A stretch of 64,000 bases of DNA from Nocardioides lacusdianchii (GCF_020102855.1 NZ_JADHZD010000011.1:1-64000); one strand, 5' to 3'; positions 16,898-26,983 are shown, numbered from the stretch's first letter. Made by a program: numbers and translations. Notes: generated by a model not told the origin, from the sequence alone.

Positions 16898-18187
16898 GTG
16901 AAGTCAAGGAAGTCAGCAGTGCTGCTGGTCGCGCTGGCGCTGCTCGCCACCGGTTGTCGCGGTGGCGGGGAGGACGACGGCGGATCCTCGGCCGTCGACG
17001 CGCCGGGGGTCACCGACGAGGCATGCCCCGATGCGGTCAACGCCGACAACGGGTGCATCTACCTCGGCACCATCTCCGACCTGACCCAGGGGCCGTTCGC
17101 CCCGCTGGGCGTGCCGATCACCGAGGCGCAGGCCGCGTTCTGGAACCGCGTCAACGAGGACGGCGGCATCGGTGGCTACGACATCGACGTCACCACCTAC
17201 GTCAAGGACAACCTCTACAACCCGCAGACCCACCAGCAGGTCTACGGCGAGATCGAGGGCGAGGTGCTGGCGCTCGCGCAGACGCTGGGCTCGCCGACCA
17301 CGCTGGCGATCATCCCCGACATGGACCGCGACGAGATGATCGGCGCCCCGGCGTCGTGGACCTCGCTGTGGGCCTTCGAGGACGCCATCTTGGAGTCGGG
17401 TGCCAACTACTGCGTCGAGGGGATGAACGCCGTCGACTACATGGTCGCGGAGCGGGACATCTCCTCGGTGATGGCGGTCGGCTTCCCCGGCGACTACGGC
17501 GGCGACGGAGCCGCGGGCGCGGAGATCGCGGCCGAGGCCAACGGGATCGACTTCACCGGTGTCGAGACTGCCCCCGGCCAGGAGGCCCAGGCGGGCGCCA
17601 TCAGCGCCATCGTCAAGCAGGACCCCGGCCTCGTGCTGCTCGGGACCGGGCCCACCGAGACCGCGGTCATCGTCGGACAGGCGGCCGCGCAGGGCTTCGA
17701 GGGGCAGTTCATCGGCCTCGGCCCGACGTGGAACCCGGCGCTGCTGGAGACCCCGGCCGCCCCGGCTCTCGAGGCGCTCTACATGCAGTCCGGCTACTGG
17801 GGACCCTTCGGAACCGACACCCCCGGACACCAGGCGATGCGCGACGCGCTGGGCGACGTGGCCCAGCCCAACGACGGCTACACGGCCGGCTGGGCATGGT
17901 CCTACCCGCTGAAGGCGGCGCTGGAGGAGTGGCTCGAGGGCGACTACGACAAGGACCGCGGAGGACTGCTCGAGGCGGTGCAGTCGCTCGAGACGATCGA
18001 CTACGAGGGGATGCTCCCCGAGGAGGCCGGCAACCGGACGGGTGACCCCGACGAGACGATCTTCCGCGAGTCGGTGCTGAGCAAGGTCGACCCGTCCGCC
18101 CCGTCCGGCGTGGCGATCGTCGAGGACTTCGGCGCCGGTCCCACGGTGTCCGAGCACACCTTCGAAGGAGCGTGCTTCGAGGGCTGA
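16898..18187 (+). CDS. livK: Branched-chain amino-acid-type ABC substrate-binding lipoprotein
   Basis: This is the 429-residue extracytoplasmic ligand-binding lipoprotein of the importer. The signal peptide ends in the lipobox LATGC, so Cys20 would be lipidated. A periplasmic-binding-protein type I fold follows, with the typical start YLGTISDLTQGPFAPLG. The GTG at 16898 has AAAGGAGAG nine bases upstream, an excellent ribosome site that fits the higher expression binding proteins need. The ligand is unknown; given the ligase in the operon, it is likely a carboxylate rather than leucine. The operon ends in a terminator after this gene. Confidence 0.9.
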   Translation: MKSRKSAVLLVALALLATGCRGGGEDDGGSSAVDAPGVTDEACPDAVNADNGCIYLGTISDLTQGPFAPLGVPITEAQAAFWNRVNEDGGIGGYDIDVTTYVKDNLYNPQTHQQVYGEIEGEVLALAQTLGSPTTLAIIPDMDRDEMIGAPASWTSLWAFEDAILESGANYCVEGMNAVDYMVAERDISSVMAVGFPGDYGGDGAAGAEIAAEANGIDFTGVETAPGQEAQAGAISAIVKQDPGLVLLGTGPTETAVIVGQAAAQGFEGQFIGLGPTWNPALLETPAAPALEALYMQSGYWGPFGTDTPGHQAMRDALGDVAQPNDGYTAGWAWSYPLKAALEEWLEGDYDKDRGGLLEAVQSLETIDYEGMLPEEAGNRTGDPDETIFRESVLSKVDPSAPSGVAIVEDFGAGPTVSEHTFEGACFEG

Positions 18188-18210
18188 TCCGACGTCGGAC
18201 ACAGACGGTG

Positions 18211-18249
18211 CCCGGACCCTGACCGCCCGGAGAGCGGTCAGGGTTCGGG
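18211..18249 (+). terminator. Strong hairpin terminator of the liv/ligase operon
   Basis: CCCGGACCCTGACCGC (18211-18226) pairs with GCGGTCAGGGTTCGGG (18234-18249) to give a 16-bp stem with one G-U pair and a seven-base loop. No long T run follows, as is common in high-GC actinobacteria. Confidence 0.8.
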
Positions 18250-18268
18250 TGCGGTCGCTCCGCCGCCG

Positions 18269-18274
18269 TACCCT
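18269..18274 (+). promoter_or_regulatory. Putative leaderless -10 (TACCCT) of aroG
   Basis: TACCCT ends six bases before the GTG at 18281, immediately downstream of the operon terminator. Confidence 0.5.
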
Positions 18275-18280
18275 TGTGGG

Positions 18281-19669
18281 GTGAGTGCCATCCCCACCCT
18301 CGAGCAGCTGCACGCGCTCGGGCCCCTCCAGCAGCCCACCTACCCCGACGCCGGGGCGGTCGATGCTGCCGTGGCCCGACTGAGGACCGCGCCGCCGCTG
18401 GTGTTTGCGGGCGAGTGCGACGACCTCACCGCGAAGATCGCCGCGGTCTCCCGCGGCGAGGCGTTCCTGCTCCAGGGTGGTGACTGCGCCGAGACCTTCG
18501 CGGGCGTGACGGCCGACAACGTCCGCAACAAGCTGCGGGTGCTGCTCCAGATGGCCGTCGTGCTGACCTACGCCGCCTCGGTGCCCGTCGTGAAGCTCGG
18601 TCGCCTCGCCGGGCAGTACGCCAAGCCGCGCAGCAGCGACTTCGAGACCCGTCCCTCGCCCGACGGCCCGGTGACCCTGCCGGCCTACCGCGGCGACGCG
18701 GTCAACGGCTACGACTTCACCCCCGAGTCGCGCGTGCCGGACCCGCAGCGACTCGTCGACGTCTACAACTCCTCGGCCGCGACGCTGAACCTGGTGCGCG
18801 CGTTCGTCACCGGCGGCTACGCCGACCTGCGCCAGGTGCACACCTGGAACACCGACTTCGTCCAGTCCTCGCCCTTCGGCCAGCGCTACGAGGCGATGGC
18901 CGACGAGATCGAGCGCGCCCTGACCTTCATGAAGGCCATCGGCGCCGACCCCGACGAGTTCCACCGCGTCGACTTCCACTCCAGCCACGAGGCCCTCCTG
19001 CTGGAGTACGAGCAGGCCTTGACCCGCATCGACTCGCGCACCGACGAGCCCTACAACGTCTCGGCCCACTTCGTGTGGATCGGCGAGCGCACCCGCCAGC
19101 TCGACGGCGCCCACATCGAGCTGCTGTCGAAGATCAAGAACCCGATCGGCATCAAGCTCGGGCCCACGACGACCCCTGACGACGCGCTGGCCTACTCCGC
19201 GCGCCTCAACCCCGACAACACCCCGGGCCGCCTCACCTTCATCACCCGCTTCGGCGCCGGCAAGATCCGCGACGGGCTCCCCGCGCTGGTGGAGAAGGTC
19301 ACCGCCGAGGGCCTCAACGTGGCGTGGGTCTGCGACCCGATGCACGGCAACACCTTCGAGGCGTCCTCGGGCTACAAGACCCGCCGCTTCGACGACGTGA
19401 TCGAGGAGGTCCAGGGCTTCTTCGACGTGCACCGCAGCCTCGGCACCTGGCCCGGCGGCGTCCACGTCGAGCTCACCGGCGACGACGTCACCGAGTGCGT
19501 CGGCGGCGGCGAGGAGATCGACGAGGCCCAGCTGGCCAACCGCTACGAGTCCGTCTGCGACCCCCGCCTCAACCGGGTCCAGTCCCTCGAGCTGTCGTTC
19601 CTCGTTGCAGAGATGCTGCGAGCAGCCGGTCGCGAGGGACGAGCGAGCGGCGTGCGCGAGCAGGGTTGA
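18281..19669 (+). CDS. aroG: Class II DAHP synthase
   Basis: This enzyme condenses phosphoenolpyruvate and erythrose 4-phosphate to DAHP, the first step of the shikimate pathway. The 462-residue protein is of the class II (plant/mycobacterial) type, with LLQGGDCAETF, VKLGRLAGQYAKPRS, the metal-site histidine in DFHSSHEALLL and CDPMHGNT. The length is normal. It lies just after the terminator with its own TACCCT element. Its position convergent to a PknL-like kinase gene matches the layout I know from mycobacteria (Rv2178c near Rv2176). Confidence 0.93.
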   Translation: MSAIPTLEQLHALGPLQQPTYPDAGAVDAAVARLRTAPPLVFAGECDDLTAKIAAVSRGEAFLLQGGDCAETFAGVTADNVRNKLRVLLQMAVVLTYAASVPVVKLGRLAGQYAKPRSSDFETRPSPDGPVTLPAYRGDAVNGYDFTPESRVPDPQRLVDVYNSSAATLNLVRAFVTGGYADLRQVHTWNTDFVQSSPFGQRYEAMADEIERALTFMKAIGADPDEFHRVDFHSSHEALLLEYEQALTRIDSRTDEPYNVSAHFVWIGERTRQLDGAHIELLSKIKNPIGIKLGPTTTPDDALAYSARLNPDNTPGRLTFITRFGAGKIRDGLPALVEKVTAEGLNVAWVCDPMHGNTFEASSGYKTRRFDDVIEEVQGFFDVHRSLGTWPGGVHVELTGDDVTECVGGGEEIDEAQLANRYESVCDPRLNRVQSLELSFLVAEMLRAAGREGRASGVREQG

Positions 19670-19674
19670 GCAGC

Positions 19675-19808
19675 CCCGCCGGGTGAGCCTGCGAACCCGG
19701 ACGACGGGCGTGACGAAACACGGCCCCGGAGGCAGAGACCCCCGGGAGCGGTGCGTGAGACAGGTCCTGGGCGTTCGGAACGTGTCTGGCTCACCGCCGC
19801 CCGGCGGG
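19675..19808. other. Structured gap between aroG and threonine aldolase
   Basis: The gap of 173 bases contains distant complementary arms. GGTGAGCC (19682-19689) matches GGCTCACC (19788-19795), and the flanking CCCGCC (19675-19680) matches GGCGGG (19803-19808) with a short bulge. The arms enclose smaller hairpins such as CGTTC-G-GAACG (19772-19782). It may end aroG transcription or form a structured leader; no function is recognised. Confidence 0.4.
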
Positions 19809-19829
19809 TCGGCTCCGCCGCGCCACGGG

Positions 19830-19835
19830 TAGGTT
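19830..19835 (+). promoter_or_regulatory. Putative leaderless -10 (TAGGTT) of threonine aldolase
   Basis: TAGGTT ends seven bases before the GTG at 19843. Confidence 0.5.
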
Positions 19836-19842
19836 CGCCCCC

Positions 19843-20821
<979 letters not shown>

Positions 20822-20844
<23 letters not shown>

Positions 20845-21820
20845 CCGAGACCTCGCTGATCGCGGTGTAGTCGCGACCGAGGTTGCCGCTGCCCGGCGGC
20901 GTCACCGACGTGATCGTCACGGTGACCGTCGAGGTCTCCACCGGCGGCACCTTCATCAGCTGCATGGCGGGTCGCTCGGCGAACGTCTGCTCGACCTCGG
21001 TGCCGTCCTCGAAGGTCCAGGTGACGGCGAGGATGCGTCGGTTGTTGGGGTACCAGTCGACGCCGGCGACCTGCTTGGCGTAGCCGTTGACCAGCCCCAC
21101 GCGGGTGACCACCCCCGGCTCGGCCAGGGTGATGACGACCTGCTCGCCGGTGGCGTCGCCGGCGGTGCGCCACGTCGTGGCCGGGTTGCCGTCGGCCATC
21201 TGGGAGGCCTCGTAGGCCACCAGGGTGCCGTCGAAGTCGGTGGTGGCGGGAGCGGTCGCCGGCACCCCGAAGGTCGCGGACTCCGCGAGGTCGAGGCGCT
21301 TGCCGACACCCCTCGGGACGTCGCTCGCAGGGGCGGACGGGTCCTCCTCGACCGCAGCACTGGCGCTCGACGGGTCGGTGTCGGGGTCGGACGCGGTGAC
21401 GTCGCCGTCGGTGCCGAAGACACGGATCAGCACGACCACGAGGACGACCAGGGCGACGGCGAACGCGACCCAGACCGCCCAGGCCCATCCGCGCACCGGG
21501 TCGTCGGCCGCGAAGTCGTCGACCTCCTCGTAGGGGAGCAGGTCGTCGCGGGGGTCCCACGTGCGGCTGCGTGCGGGGCGTACGTCGGCAGGCGGGGGCT
21601 CGGACGGCGCGGGACCGGACGGCGGGGGCTCGACGGGACCGGTCGGGGGGACCGGCGTCGGGTCGGCCGCCTGCACCGGCACCTCCGCCGGCTGCTCGGC
21701 CTCCGCCGGGGCAGGGGCAGGGGCAGCAGGGGTGGGCGCCGGAGCACCGATCGGGTGCCCGCAGTTGAGGCAGAACCGGCCCACGCCGAGCTCGGCCCCG
21801 CACGCCACGCAACTGTCCAC
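20822..21820 (-). CDS. Zinc-ribbon membrane protein with discoidin-like C-terminal domain
   Basis: The 332-residue protein has three parts. A zinc ribbon occupies residues 1-22 (Cys4, Cys7, Cys17, Cys20). A proline/alanine-rich linker leads to one membrane helix at about 111-135. The extracytoplasmic C-terminal domain (about 165-330) holds [10 protein letters not shown], a motif of F5/8-type or related carbohydrate-binding folds. The ribbon would be cytoplasmic and the binding domain outside. The function is unknown. TAGGGT lies six bases before the GTG start. Confidence 0.75.
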
Positions 21821-21826
21821 GGCCCC

Positions 21827-21832
21827 ACCCTA
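21827..21832 (-). promoter_or_regulatory. Putative leaderless -10 (TAGGGT) of the zinc-ribbon gene
   Basis: TAGGGT on the minus strand ends six bases before the GTG at 21820. Confidence 0.5.
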
Positions 21833-21891
21833 GGCGGGCGGGTCCACCGCGTCCGGTGGTCTGCGAACGTCGGAGGCCGGGCGGCCGGGCC

Positions 21892-22791
21892 TCAGACCGC
21901 GATGTGCGGGACCTCGCCCTCGACCACACGCCGTGGGGCGAGCTCGACGGTCAGCATCGCGACGAGCACCATCGACCCGCCCAGCAGCAGGCGCGTGGTG
22001 ACGTCCTCCCCACCCAGCCAGACGGCGAAGAGCGAGGCGAAGACGGGCTCCATGCTCATGATGATGGCGCTGCGCGTGGGCGGGAGGTGGGCCTGTGCCC
22101 AGGTCTGGGCGAGCAGTCCGAGCGCGCCGACGACGACGGCCATGTAGACGACCGAGATCCAGTCGCTCGTGCGGTCGGGGAGCACGATCCCGTCGTGGGC
22201 GGTGGCCACGGTGCAGATCACTGCGATCACGATGATCTGCAGGATCGTCATGCCGACCGCGTCCTGGGCCGTCGACCACGCGCCGAGCCCCACGATGTGC
22301 AGGGCGTAGAGGACTGCGGAGGCCAGCGTGATGACCTCGCCGTAACCGATGCTGAAGCCGCGCAGGGCCAGCACGCCGAGCCCGATCGTGGCCAGCAGCA
22401 CGGCGGCCCACGTGATCGGCGGGATCCGGGTGCGGAGGATCGCGGCGGCGAGCAGCGGGGTGAAGACGACGTACAGCCCGGTCACAAAGCCGCTGATGCT
22501 CGCCGGCGTGTGCGCGAGGCCGGCGGTCTGCAGGATCTGCGCGACGCCGTAGAGCACGCCCAGGACGACGGCGTGGCGGCGCACCACCGGGGAGAGGCGA
22601 CCGAGCGCGCGGGGTGCGACGATCAGCAGCGCCACTGCCGCGATGCTGAATCGCACGGCCAGGAAGTCGAGCGTCGGCACCCGGTCGAGCAGGTCCTTGA
22701 TGAGGAAGAACGTCGAGCCCCAGCAGGCTGCGATGGCCAGCAGCGCGGCCGCCGCGAGCAGGGTCGTACGCCGGGTCTGCTCGTGCTCCAC
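21892..22791 (-). CDS. EamA/DMT-family transporter
   Basis: The 299-residue protein has about ten membrane helices in two EamA repeats. The conserved start ACWGSTFFLIKDLLDRVP and the second-repeat segment with SMEPVFASLFAVWLGGE are clear. Such proteins usually export amino acids or metabolites; the substrate is unknown. The gene has its own TAGCCT element six bases before the GTG start and lies just downstream of the kinase gene, so both transcripts may reach it. Confidence 0.85.
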   Translation of the reverse strand: MEHEQTRRTTLLAAAALLAIAACWGSTFFLIKDLLDRVPTLDFLAVRFSIAAVALLIVAPRALGRLSPVVRRHAVVLGVLYGVAQILQTAGLAHTPASISGFVTGLYVVFTPLLAAAILRTRIPPITWAAVLLATIGLGVLALRGFSIGYGEVITLASAVLYALHIVGLGAWSTAQDAVGMTILQIIVIAVICTVATAHDGIVLPDRTSDWISVVYMAVVVGALGLLAQTWAQAHLPPTRSAIIMSMEPVFASLFAVWLGGEDVTTRLLLGGSMVLVAMLTVELAPRRVVEGEVPHIAV

Positions 22792-22797
22792 GGAGGA

Positions 22798-22803
22798 AGG
22801 CTA
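22798..22803 (-). promoter_or_regulatory. Putative leaderless -10 (TAGCCT) of the EamA gene
   Basis: TAGCCT on the minus strand ends six bases before the GTG at 22791. Confidence 0.45.
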
Positions 22804-22808
22804 GGACC

Positions 22809-24971
22809 TCAGATGAGGAACAACGTGATCGTCGAGCCCTTCGGCACCGACTCCCCGGACCCGGGGTCGGAGCTGAAGACGAAGCCGAGTCCGAGGTAGC
22901 CGTCGGCCTCGTCGGTCTCGACGGCGAAGCCGAGTCCTTCGAGCAGCGACGTCGCGGCCTCGACGCCCATCGCCCGCACGCGCGGGACCTCGACGAGCTC
23001 GGGGCCCTGGGAGACGACGAAGGAGACGGTGTCGCCGCGGAAGAGGGTGCCGCCGGTCGGGTCCTGGGAGATCACGAACCCCTCGGGAACCGTGTCGCTG
23101 AACTCCTCGCCGGCCACGCTCACCTCGAGGCGCCGCGCCTCGAGCGCCTCCCGGGCGTCGTCGAACGACTTGCCGGTGAAGTCCCTGACCTCGATCGGCT
23201 TGCGGCCGCGGCTGAGCACCAGGTCGACGACTGCACCCGGCTTGAGCGTGGTGCCGGCCTTGGGCGAGGTGCGGATCACCTGCCCCTCGGGCACGGTCTC
23301 GCTCCACCTGCCGCGGCTCTCGCCGAAGACGAGGTTGGTCGCGGCCAGCGCGTCCTGCGCCTGGTCCTCGGTGCTCCCCTCGAGGGCAGGTACGTCGTAG
23401 CGCTCCGGTCCCAGGGACAGGACGAGAGCGACGGTCCCTCCGCTGAGGACCCGGTCGCCGGGGCCCGGGTCGGTGCCGATGACGAGGCCGGGGGCGACGT
23501 TCTCGGAGTAGGCCGGCTCGCCCTCCTCGACCTCCAGGCCGGCGGCCTCGAGCTCGGCGGTCGCGGCGGCCTGGTCGAGGTTCAGCACAGCGGGGGTGGT
23601 GGTGTAGCGCGCCCAGCCGAACCAGTAGGCACCGACGCCGATGCCGGCCACCAGCAGGAGCGCGAGCAGCAGGAGGATCGGGCCCTTCGCCGAACGGCGC
23701 CGCGCGGTCGTCCCGACCGGCGCGACCCTGGACGGGGCGCGCCCCGGTGCGGGGCGCGGGGCGGAGGCCGCAGCCGTCGGGCGCGCGGCTGCGGTCATCG
23801 GCTCGGTCACCGGGGCGGGCTCCGGCGCGGTGGGAGCAGGAGCAGCAGAGGTCGGCACGAGGTGGCGCTCGAGCGCGGTCGTGCGGTCGGGGCTGCCGTC
23901 GTCGACCAGCCCGGAGTCGCGGGGGTCGACCTCGGTCAGGAGCGCGAGGGCGCCGGCGTCGAACGGCTCGGGGGTGGTGTCGTTGCCGACCGGGCCGGCG
24001 TCGTCGGCCTCGGGCGTACGCCGGGGGAGCAGGTCGGAGGTCAGGTCGGGGTCCGAGGCCAGGCCGTCACGCAGCGCCTGCTCGACGCGGTGCAGCTGGT
24101 GCAGCAGCACGCCTGCGTCGGCGGCGCGGTGCTCGCGGTCGCGCGAGGTGGCGCGCGCGACGAGCGCGTCGACGTAGTCGGGGATGCCGGGCTGCACCGC
24201 CGAGGGCATCGGCACGTCGTGGTGGACGTGGCGGTAGGCGACCTGGATCGGCGACTCGCCCTCGTGGGGCTTGCTGCCGGTGAGCAGCTCGTAGAGGACG
24301 ACGCCGGCGGCGTAGACGTCCGCCCGCGCGTCGGCCCGCCCGTCGACGACCAGCTCGGGCGCGAGGTAGGACACCGTGCCGATCAGCACGCCGCCGGTCG
24401 CGGTGTGCTGGGTGTCGGCGCTGACGGCCTTGGCCAGGCCGAAGTCGGCGACCTTGACGCGACTACCGTGGGCCTCGTCGGCGATGAGCACGTTCTCGGG
24501 CTTGACGTCGCGATGGATCAGGCCGGCACGGTGGGCGGCGGCGAGGGCGGACACCACCGGCTCGAGCAGCGCCAGCGCCCGGGCCGGCGGCATCGGCGCC
24601 TCCTTGCGGATGACGTCGCGCAGGGTGTGCCCGGGGACGTACTCCATGACGAGGAAGACGGTGTCCTGCCCGTCCGAGGTGTCGTCGCCCTGGTCGTAGA
24701 CCCCCACCACGTGGGGGTGGTTGAGCCGGGCCGCGGCGCGGGCCTCGCGGACGAAGCGCTCGGCGAACTCGCGGTCGTCACCGAGGCCGGGGTGCATCAC
24801 CTTGACCGCGACCGTGCGGTCGAGGCGGGTGTCGGTGGCCTCGTAGACACTGGCCATGCCACCGCGGGCCACGCGCGGGCCGATGCGGTAGCGACCGTCG
24901 AGCAGCCGGCCGACCAAGGGGTCGCCGGAGCCGCCGGACGCAGCCGCGCGGGCGTGCTCGGATGGCTCCAC
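22809..24971 (-). CDS. pknL: PASTA-domain Ser/Thr protein kinase (PknL type)
   Basis: The 720-residue protein is a Hanks-type kinase facing the cytoplasm. It has the glycine loop RGGMASVY, catalytic Lys57 (VAVKVMH), HRDVKPEN and DFGLAK. A long acidic/proline-rich linker leads to a membrane helix at about 431-455, followed by four extracellular PASTA repeats (458-720) that would sense peptidoglycan. The GTG at 24971 is chosen for the GGAGG seven bases upstream; another GTG nine codons earlier lacks one. The name rests on synteny with aroG and an Rv2175c-like gene, the known PknL substrate in mycobacteria. Confidence 0.88.
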   Translation of the reverse strand: MEPSEHARAAASGGSGDPLVGRLLDGRYRIGPRVARGGMASVYEATDTRLDRTVAVKVMHPGLGDDREFAERFVREARAAARLNHPHVVGVYDQGDDTSDGQDTVFLVMEYVPGHTLRDVIRKEAPMPPARALALLEPVVSALAAAHRAGLIHRDVKPENVLIADEAHGSRVKVADFGLAKAVSADTQHTATGGVLIGTVSYLAPELVVDGRADARADVYAAGVVLYELLTGSKPHEGESPIQVAYRHVHHDVPMPSAVQPGIPDYVDALVARATSRDREHRAADAGVLLHQLHRVEQALRDGLASDPDLTSDLLPRRTPEADDAGPVGNDTTPEPFDAGALALLTEVDPRDSGLVDDGSPDRTTALERHLVPTSAAPAPTAPEPAPVTEPMTAAARPTAAASAPRPAPGRAPSRVAPVGTTARRRSAKGPILLLLALLLVAGIGVGAYWFGWARYTTTPAVLNLDQAAATAELEAAGLEVEEGEPAYSENVAPGLVIGTDPGPGDRVLSGGTVALVLSLGPERYDVPALEGSTEDQAQDALAATNLVFGESRGRWSETVPEGQVIRTSPKAGTTLKPGAVVDLVLSRGRKPIEVRDFTGKSFDDAREALEARRLEVSVAGEEFSDTVPEGFVISQDPTGGTLFRGDTVSFVVSQGPELVEVPRVRAMGVEAATSLLEGLGFAVETDEADGYLGLGFVFSSDPGSGESVPKGSTITLFLI

Positions 24972-25102
24972 TGCTCGACCTCCAGCGCCGGATCGCACAA
25001 GCGGACGGGGAAGGATCCGGCGTGCTCATCGTACGGAAGTGCGGGGCGCGGCCACGCGCAGGCGCGGTCCCGGCGTGGCGCGCCGCACCCGGCCCGCCAC
25101 GC

Positions 25103-25897
25103 TCAGGACGGCGGGCGGCCGTCCTCGAGGCGGCGCTTGATGGCCTCCACGTTGTCGACGTAGGTGCGGGTCTCGTCGTAGAGCCCGTGGCGCTGCACCG
25201 CGCCGAGGCCCTGGTAGTAGGCGCCTATCTTGTGCGTACGCCGCTGCGTGTGCGCCGACAGCACCTTGAGCAGCAGCACGCCGGCCTGCGCGTTTTCGCC
25301 GAGCTTGCGCAGCCGCAGCGAGCGTCCGGCGTACTGCTCCATCCAGCGCGCGGTCGACGGCAGGACCTGCATGGCGCCGATGGCGTTGGCGCTGGAGACC
25401 ACGCCCATCTGCCAGCCGGACTCCTGCCATGACACGGCGAGGGCGAGCTGGGGGTCGACGCCATGGCGGCGAGCGGCTCCCGCGACCACCCGCCGGACCT
25501 TCTCCCGGTCCGCGTCGGGGTGCTGCCACATCGAGGTGGCGCGCCCGCCGTCGCGACCGTCGCCGTCACGCCCGACCACGGGGATCTCGATCCGGTCGCC
25601 GACGCGCAGCGAACCGCCGCCGTCGAGGTGGTTGTGGGAGACGATCTCGGCCGTCCACGCGTGGAAGCGCACGGCGAGGCCTGACGCGGTGTCGCCGGGC
25701 TGGACGACGTGGGACCGGAGGGTCCGGTCGGCGGGCAGCCGCTCGTGGTCGGCGTGGGCCGGCGTCGCGGTCAGCACCGTGGCGAGCGAGGCGGCCAGGA
25801 CGCCGACGGCCGTGGCGAGCGCGCTGGCGCGGGGTCGGTCGTGTCGGGGCCGGGGCTGTCGGGGGTGGAGATGTCGGGATTGGTCTGCTCGGGGCAC
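25103..25897 (-). CDS. Secreted LysM/lytic transglycosylase
   Basis: The 264-residue protein has a signal peptide with a long basic lead (hydrophobic core about 25-44, cleavage near AHA at 47-49) and a LysM peptidoglycan-binding motif at about 61-97. A lytic transglycosylase domain follows, with the catalytic Glu in VSWQESGWQMG and AIGAMQVLPST. It would cut peptidoglycan glycan strands outside the cell. The GTG at 25897 has GAGGAG upstream; a GTG at 25936 is an alternative. Standing beside a PASTA kinase, it fits a wall-remodelling neighbourhood. Confidence 0.85.
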   Translation of the reverse strand: MPRADQSRHLHPRQPRPRHDRPRASALATAVGVLAASLATVLTATPAHADHERLPADRTLRSHVVQPGDTASGLAVRFHAWTAEIVSHNHLDGGGSLRVGDRIEIPVVGRDGDGRDGGRATSMWQHPDADREKVRRVVAGAARRHGVDPQLALAVSWQESGWQMGVVSSANAIGAMQVLPSTARWMEQYAGRSLRLRKLGENAQAGVLLLKVLSAHTQRRTHKIGAYYQGLGAVQRHGLYDETRTYVDNVEAIKRRLEDGRPPS

Positions 25898-26069
25898 GGG
25901 GGTTGCTCCTCGTCCCGTCCGCTGCGCCCGGGGCACGAGGTCCCGGGAGGGAAGCGCGCGAACGAAGCAATCGACGCTACCGACCGCCGTACGTCGAACG
26001 CGAACGGCGGCCGGGTCGGGCGTGTCGCCCGACCCGGCCGCCGTGCGGCTGGTCGTCGTGGTGCAGCGG

Positions 26070-26870
26070 TCAGCAGGCGCCGTTGAAGGTGCTGAGCTCG
26101 AGCTGCGGGGCCTTGATCGACTTCTCGTTGGGCGCGCGCATCGACCAGTAACGCATCCAGTCCATCTGCATCCGGGCCGGGTCCATCTTCTTGCCGCCCT
26201 GCGCGCGCAGCTCGAACTTCAGCTGTCGCGGCACCGGGTCCAGCGCGCCGGCGCGGCGCTCGGTGTTGATGACGTGGCCGTCGACGAACCAGGAGACGTG
26301 GTCCTTCGCGACCTCGACTCCGTAGGTGTGCCACCGGTCGTTGCGCAGGTGCCGGCCGAGGAATCCGCGGTAGGAGCTGTTCGGGAGCGTGTGGACGTAG
26401 GACTTCACGGTGTTGGTGCCGAGGGTGAAGTTCTCGATGCCGATGTCGCGTCCGCCGCAGTGCTGGTCGCGGGTGCCGCCGGGGACGAGCTCGGTGACGA
26501 CCTTGAAGGGCTTGCCGCCCTTGACCTTCGACATGGTGCGGGCCCGCATCCGGATCTCCCAGCGGCCGTAGGTGTGGCCCTTGAGGTCGAGCGTGGCGGA
26601 CACGCTGCCGCGCCGGGTGCTCATCAGCGTGAGCATGCCGTTCTGGGTGCGGACGACCCCGCGGCCCTTCTTCTTCCAGAAGGCCGGCTTGGGCCCGATG
26701 AACTCCTGGCGGAACACGCCGTGCTGGTACCAGCCGAAGGTGTTGCCGGCGTGGACCGGTCCGGGGGCGCCGTCGTAGTGGTCGGCCGAGGCGGGGGCGA
26801 CGACGGGGGAGAGTGCCAGGGCGAGCATGCCCACGAGGGCTGCGGCGAGGGCAGATCGGAGGGGGTGCAT
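26070..26870 (-). CDS. Secreted GH16-like jelly-roll protein
   Basis: The 266-residue protein has a signal peptide (MHPLRSALAAALVGMLALAL, cleavage near ASA at about 28-30). A concanavalin-like beta-sandwich follows, with YGRWEIRMRARTM, DRWHTYGVEV and VSWFVDGHVI, as in family 16 glycosidases. The catalytic EXDXXE motif is not clear: the corresponding strand reads GGRDIGIENF, so it may be a binding protein rather than an enzyme. The ATG at 26870 has TAGCGT seven bases upstream. The Cys in the last codon and one in QHCGG may form a disulphide. Confidence 0.65.
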   Translation of the reverse strand: MHPLRSALAAALVGMLALALSPVVAPASADHYDGAPGPVHAGNTFGWYQHGVFRQEFIGPKPAFWKKKGRGVVRTQNGMLTLMSTRRGSVSATLDLKGHTYGRWEIRMRARTMSKVKGGKPFKVVTELVPGGTRDQHCGGRDIGIENFTLGTNTVKSYVHTLPNSSYRGFLGRHLRNDRWHTYGVEVAKDHVSWFVDGHVINTERRAGALDPVPRQLKFELRAQGGKKMDPARMQMDWMRYWSMRAPNEKSIKAPQLELSTFNGAC

Positions 26871-26877
26871 CCACGAC

Positions 26878-26883
26878 ACGCTA
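26878..26883 (-). promoter_or_regulatory. Putative leaderless -10 (TAGCGT) of the GH16-like gene
   Basis: TAGCGT on the minus strand ends seven bases before the ATG at 26870. Confidence 0.45.
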
Positions 26884-26971
26884 CGGATCCGGTGCCGGGG
26901 CGACAACTCCGTCCACGGTCCCTCAGCGTGTGCCGGTGCGCCGCGACTCACCGCCTGCGTCCCTCCTCGCC

Positions 26972-26977
26972 TAGGCT
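26972..26977 (+). promoter_or_regulatory. Putative leaderless -10 (TAGGCT) of the Rv2175c-like/RNase/barstar operon
   Basis: TAGGCT ends six bases before the ATG at 26984. Confidence 0.5.
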
Positions 26978-26983
26978 GCGGGC

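Noticed and set aside
16913-19465. Minus-strand open frame of about 850 codons opposite livK and aroG
   Set aside because: It is low-complexity and matches no family, and it crosses a strong terminator and two well-recognised plus-strand genes.
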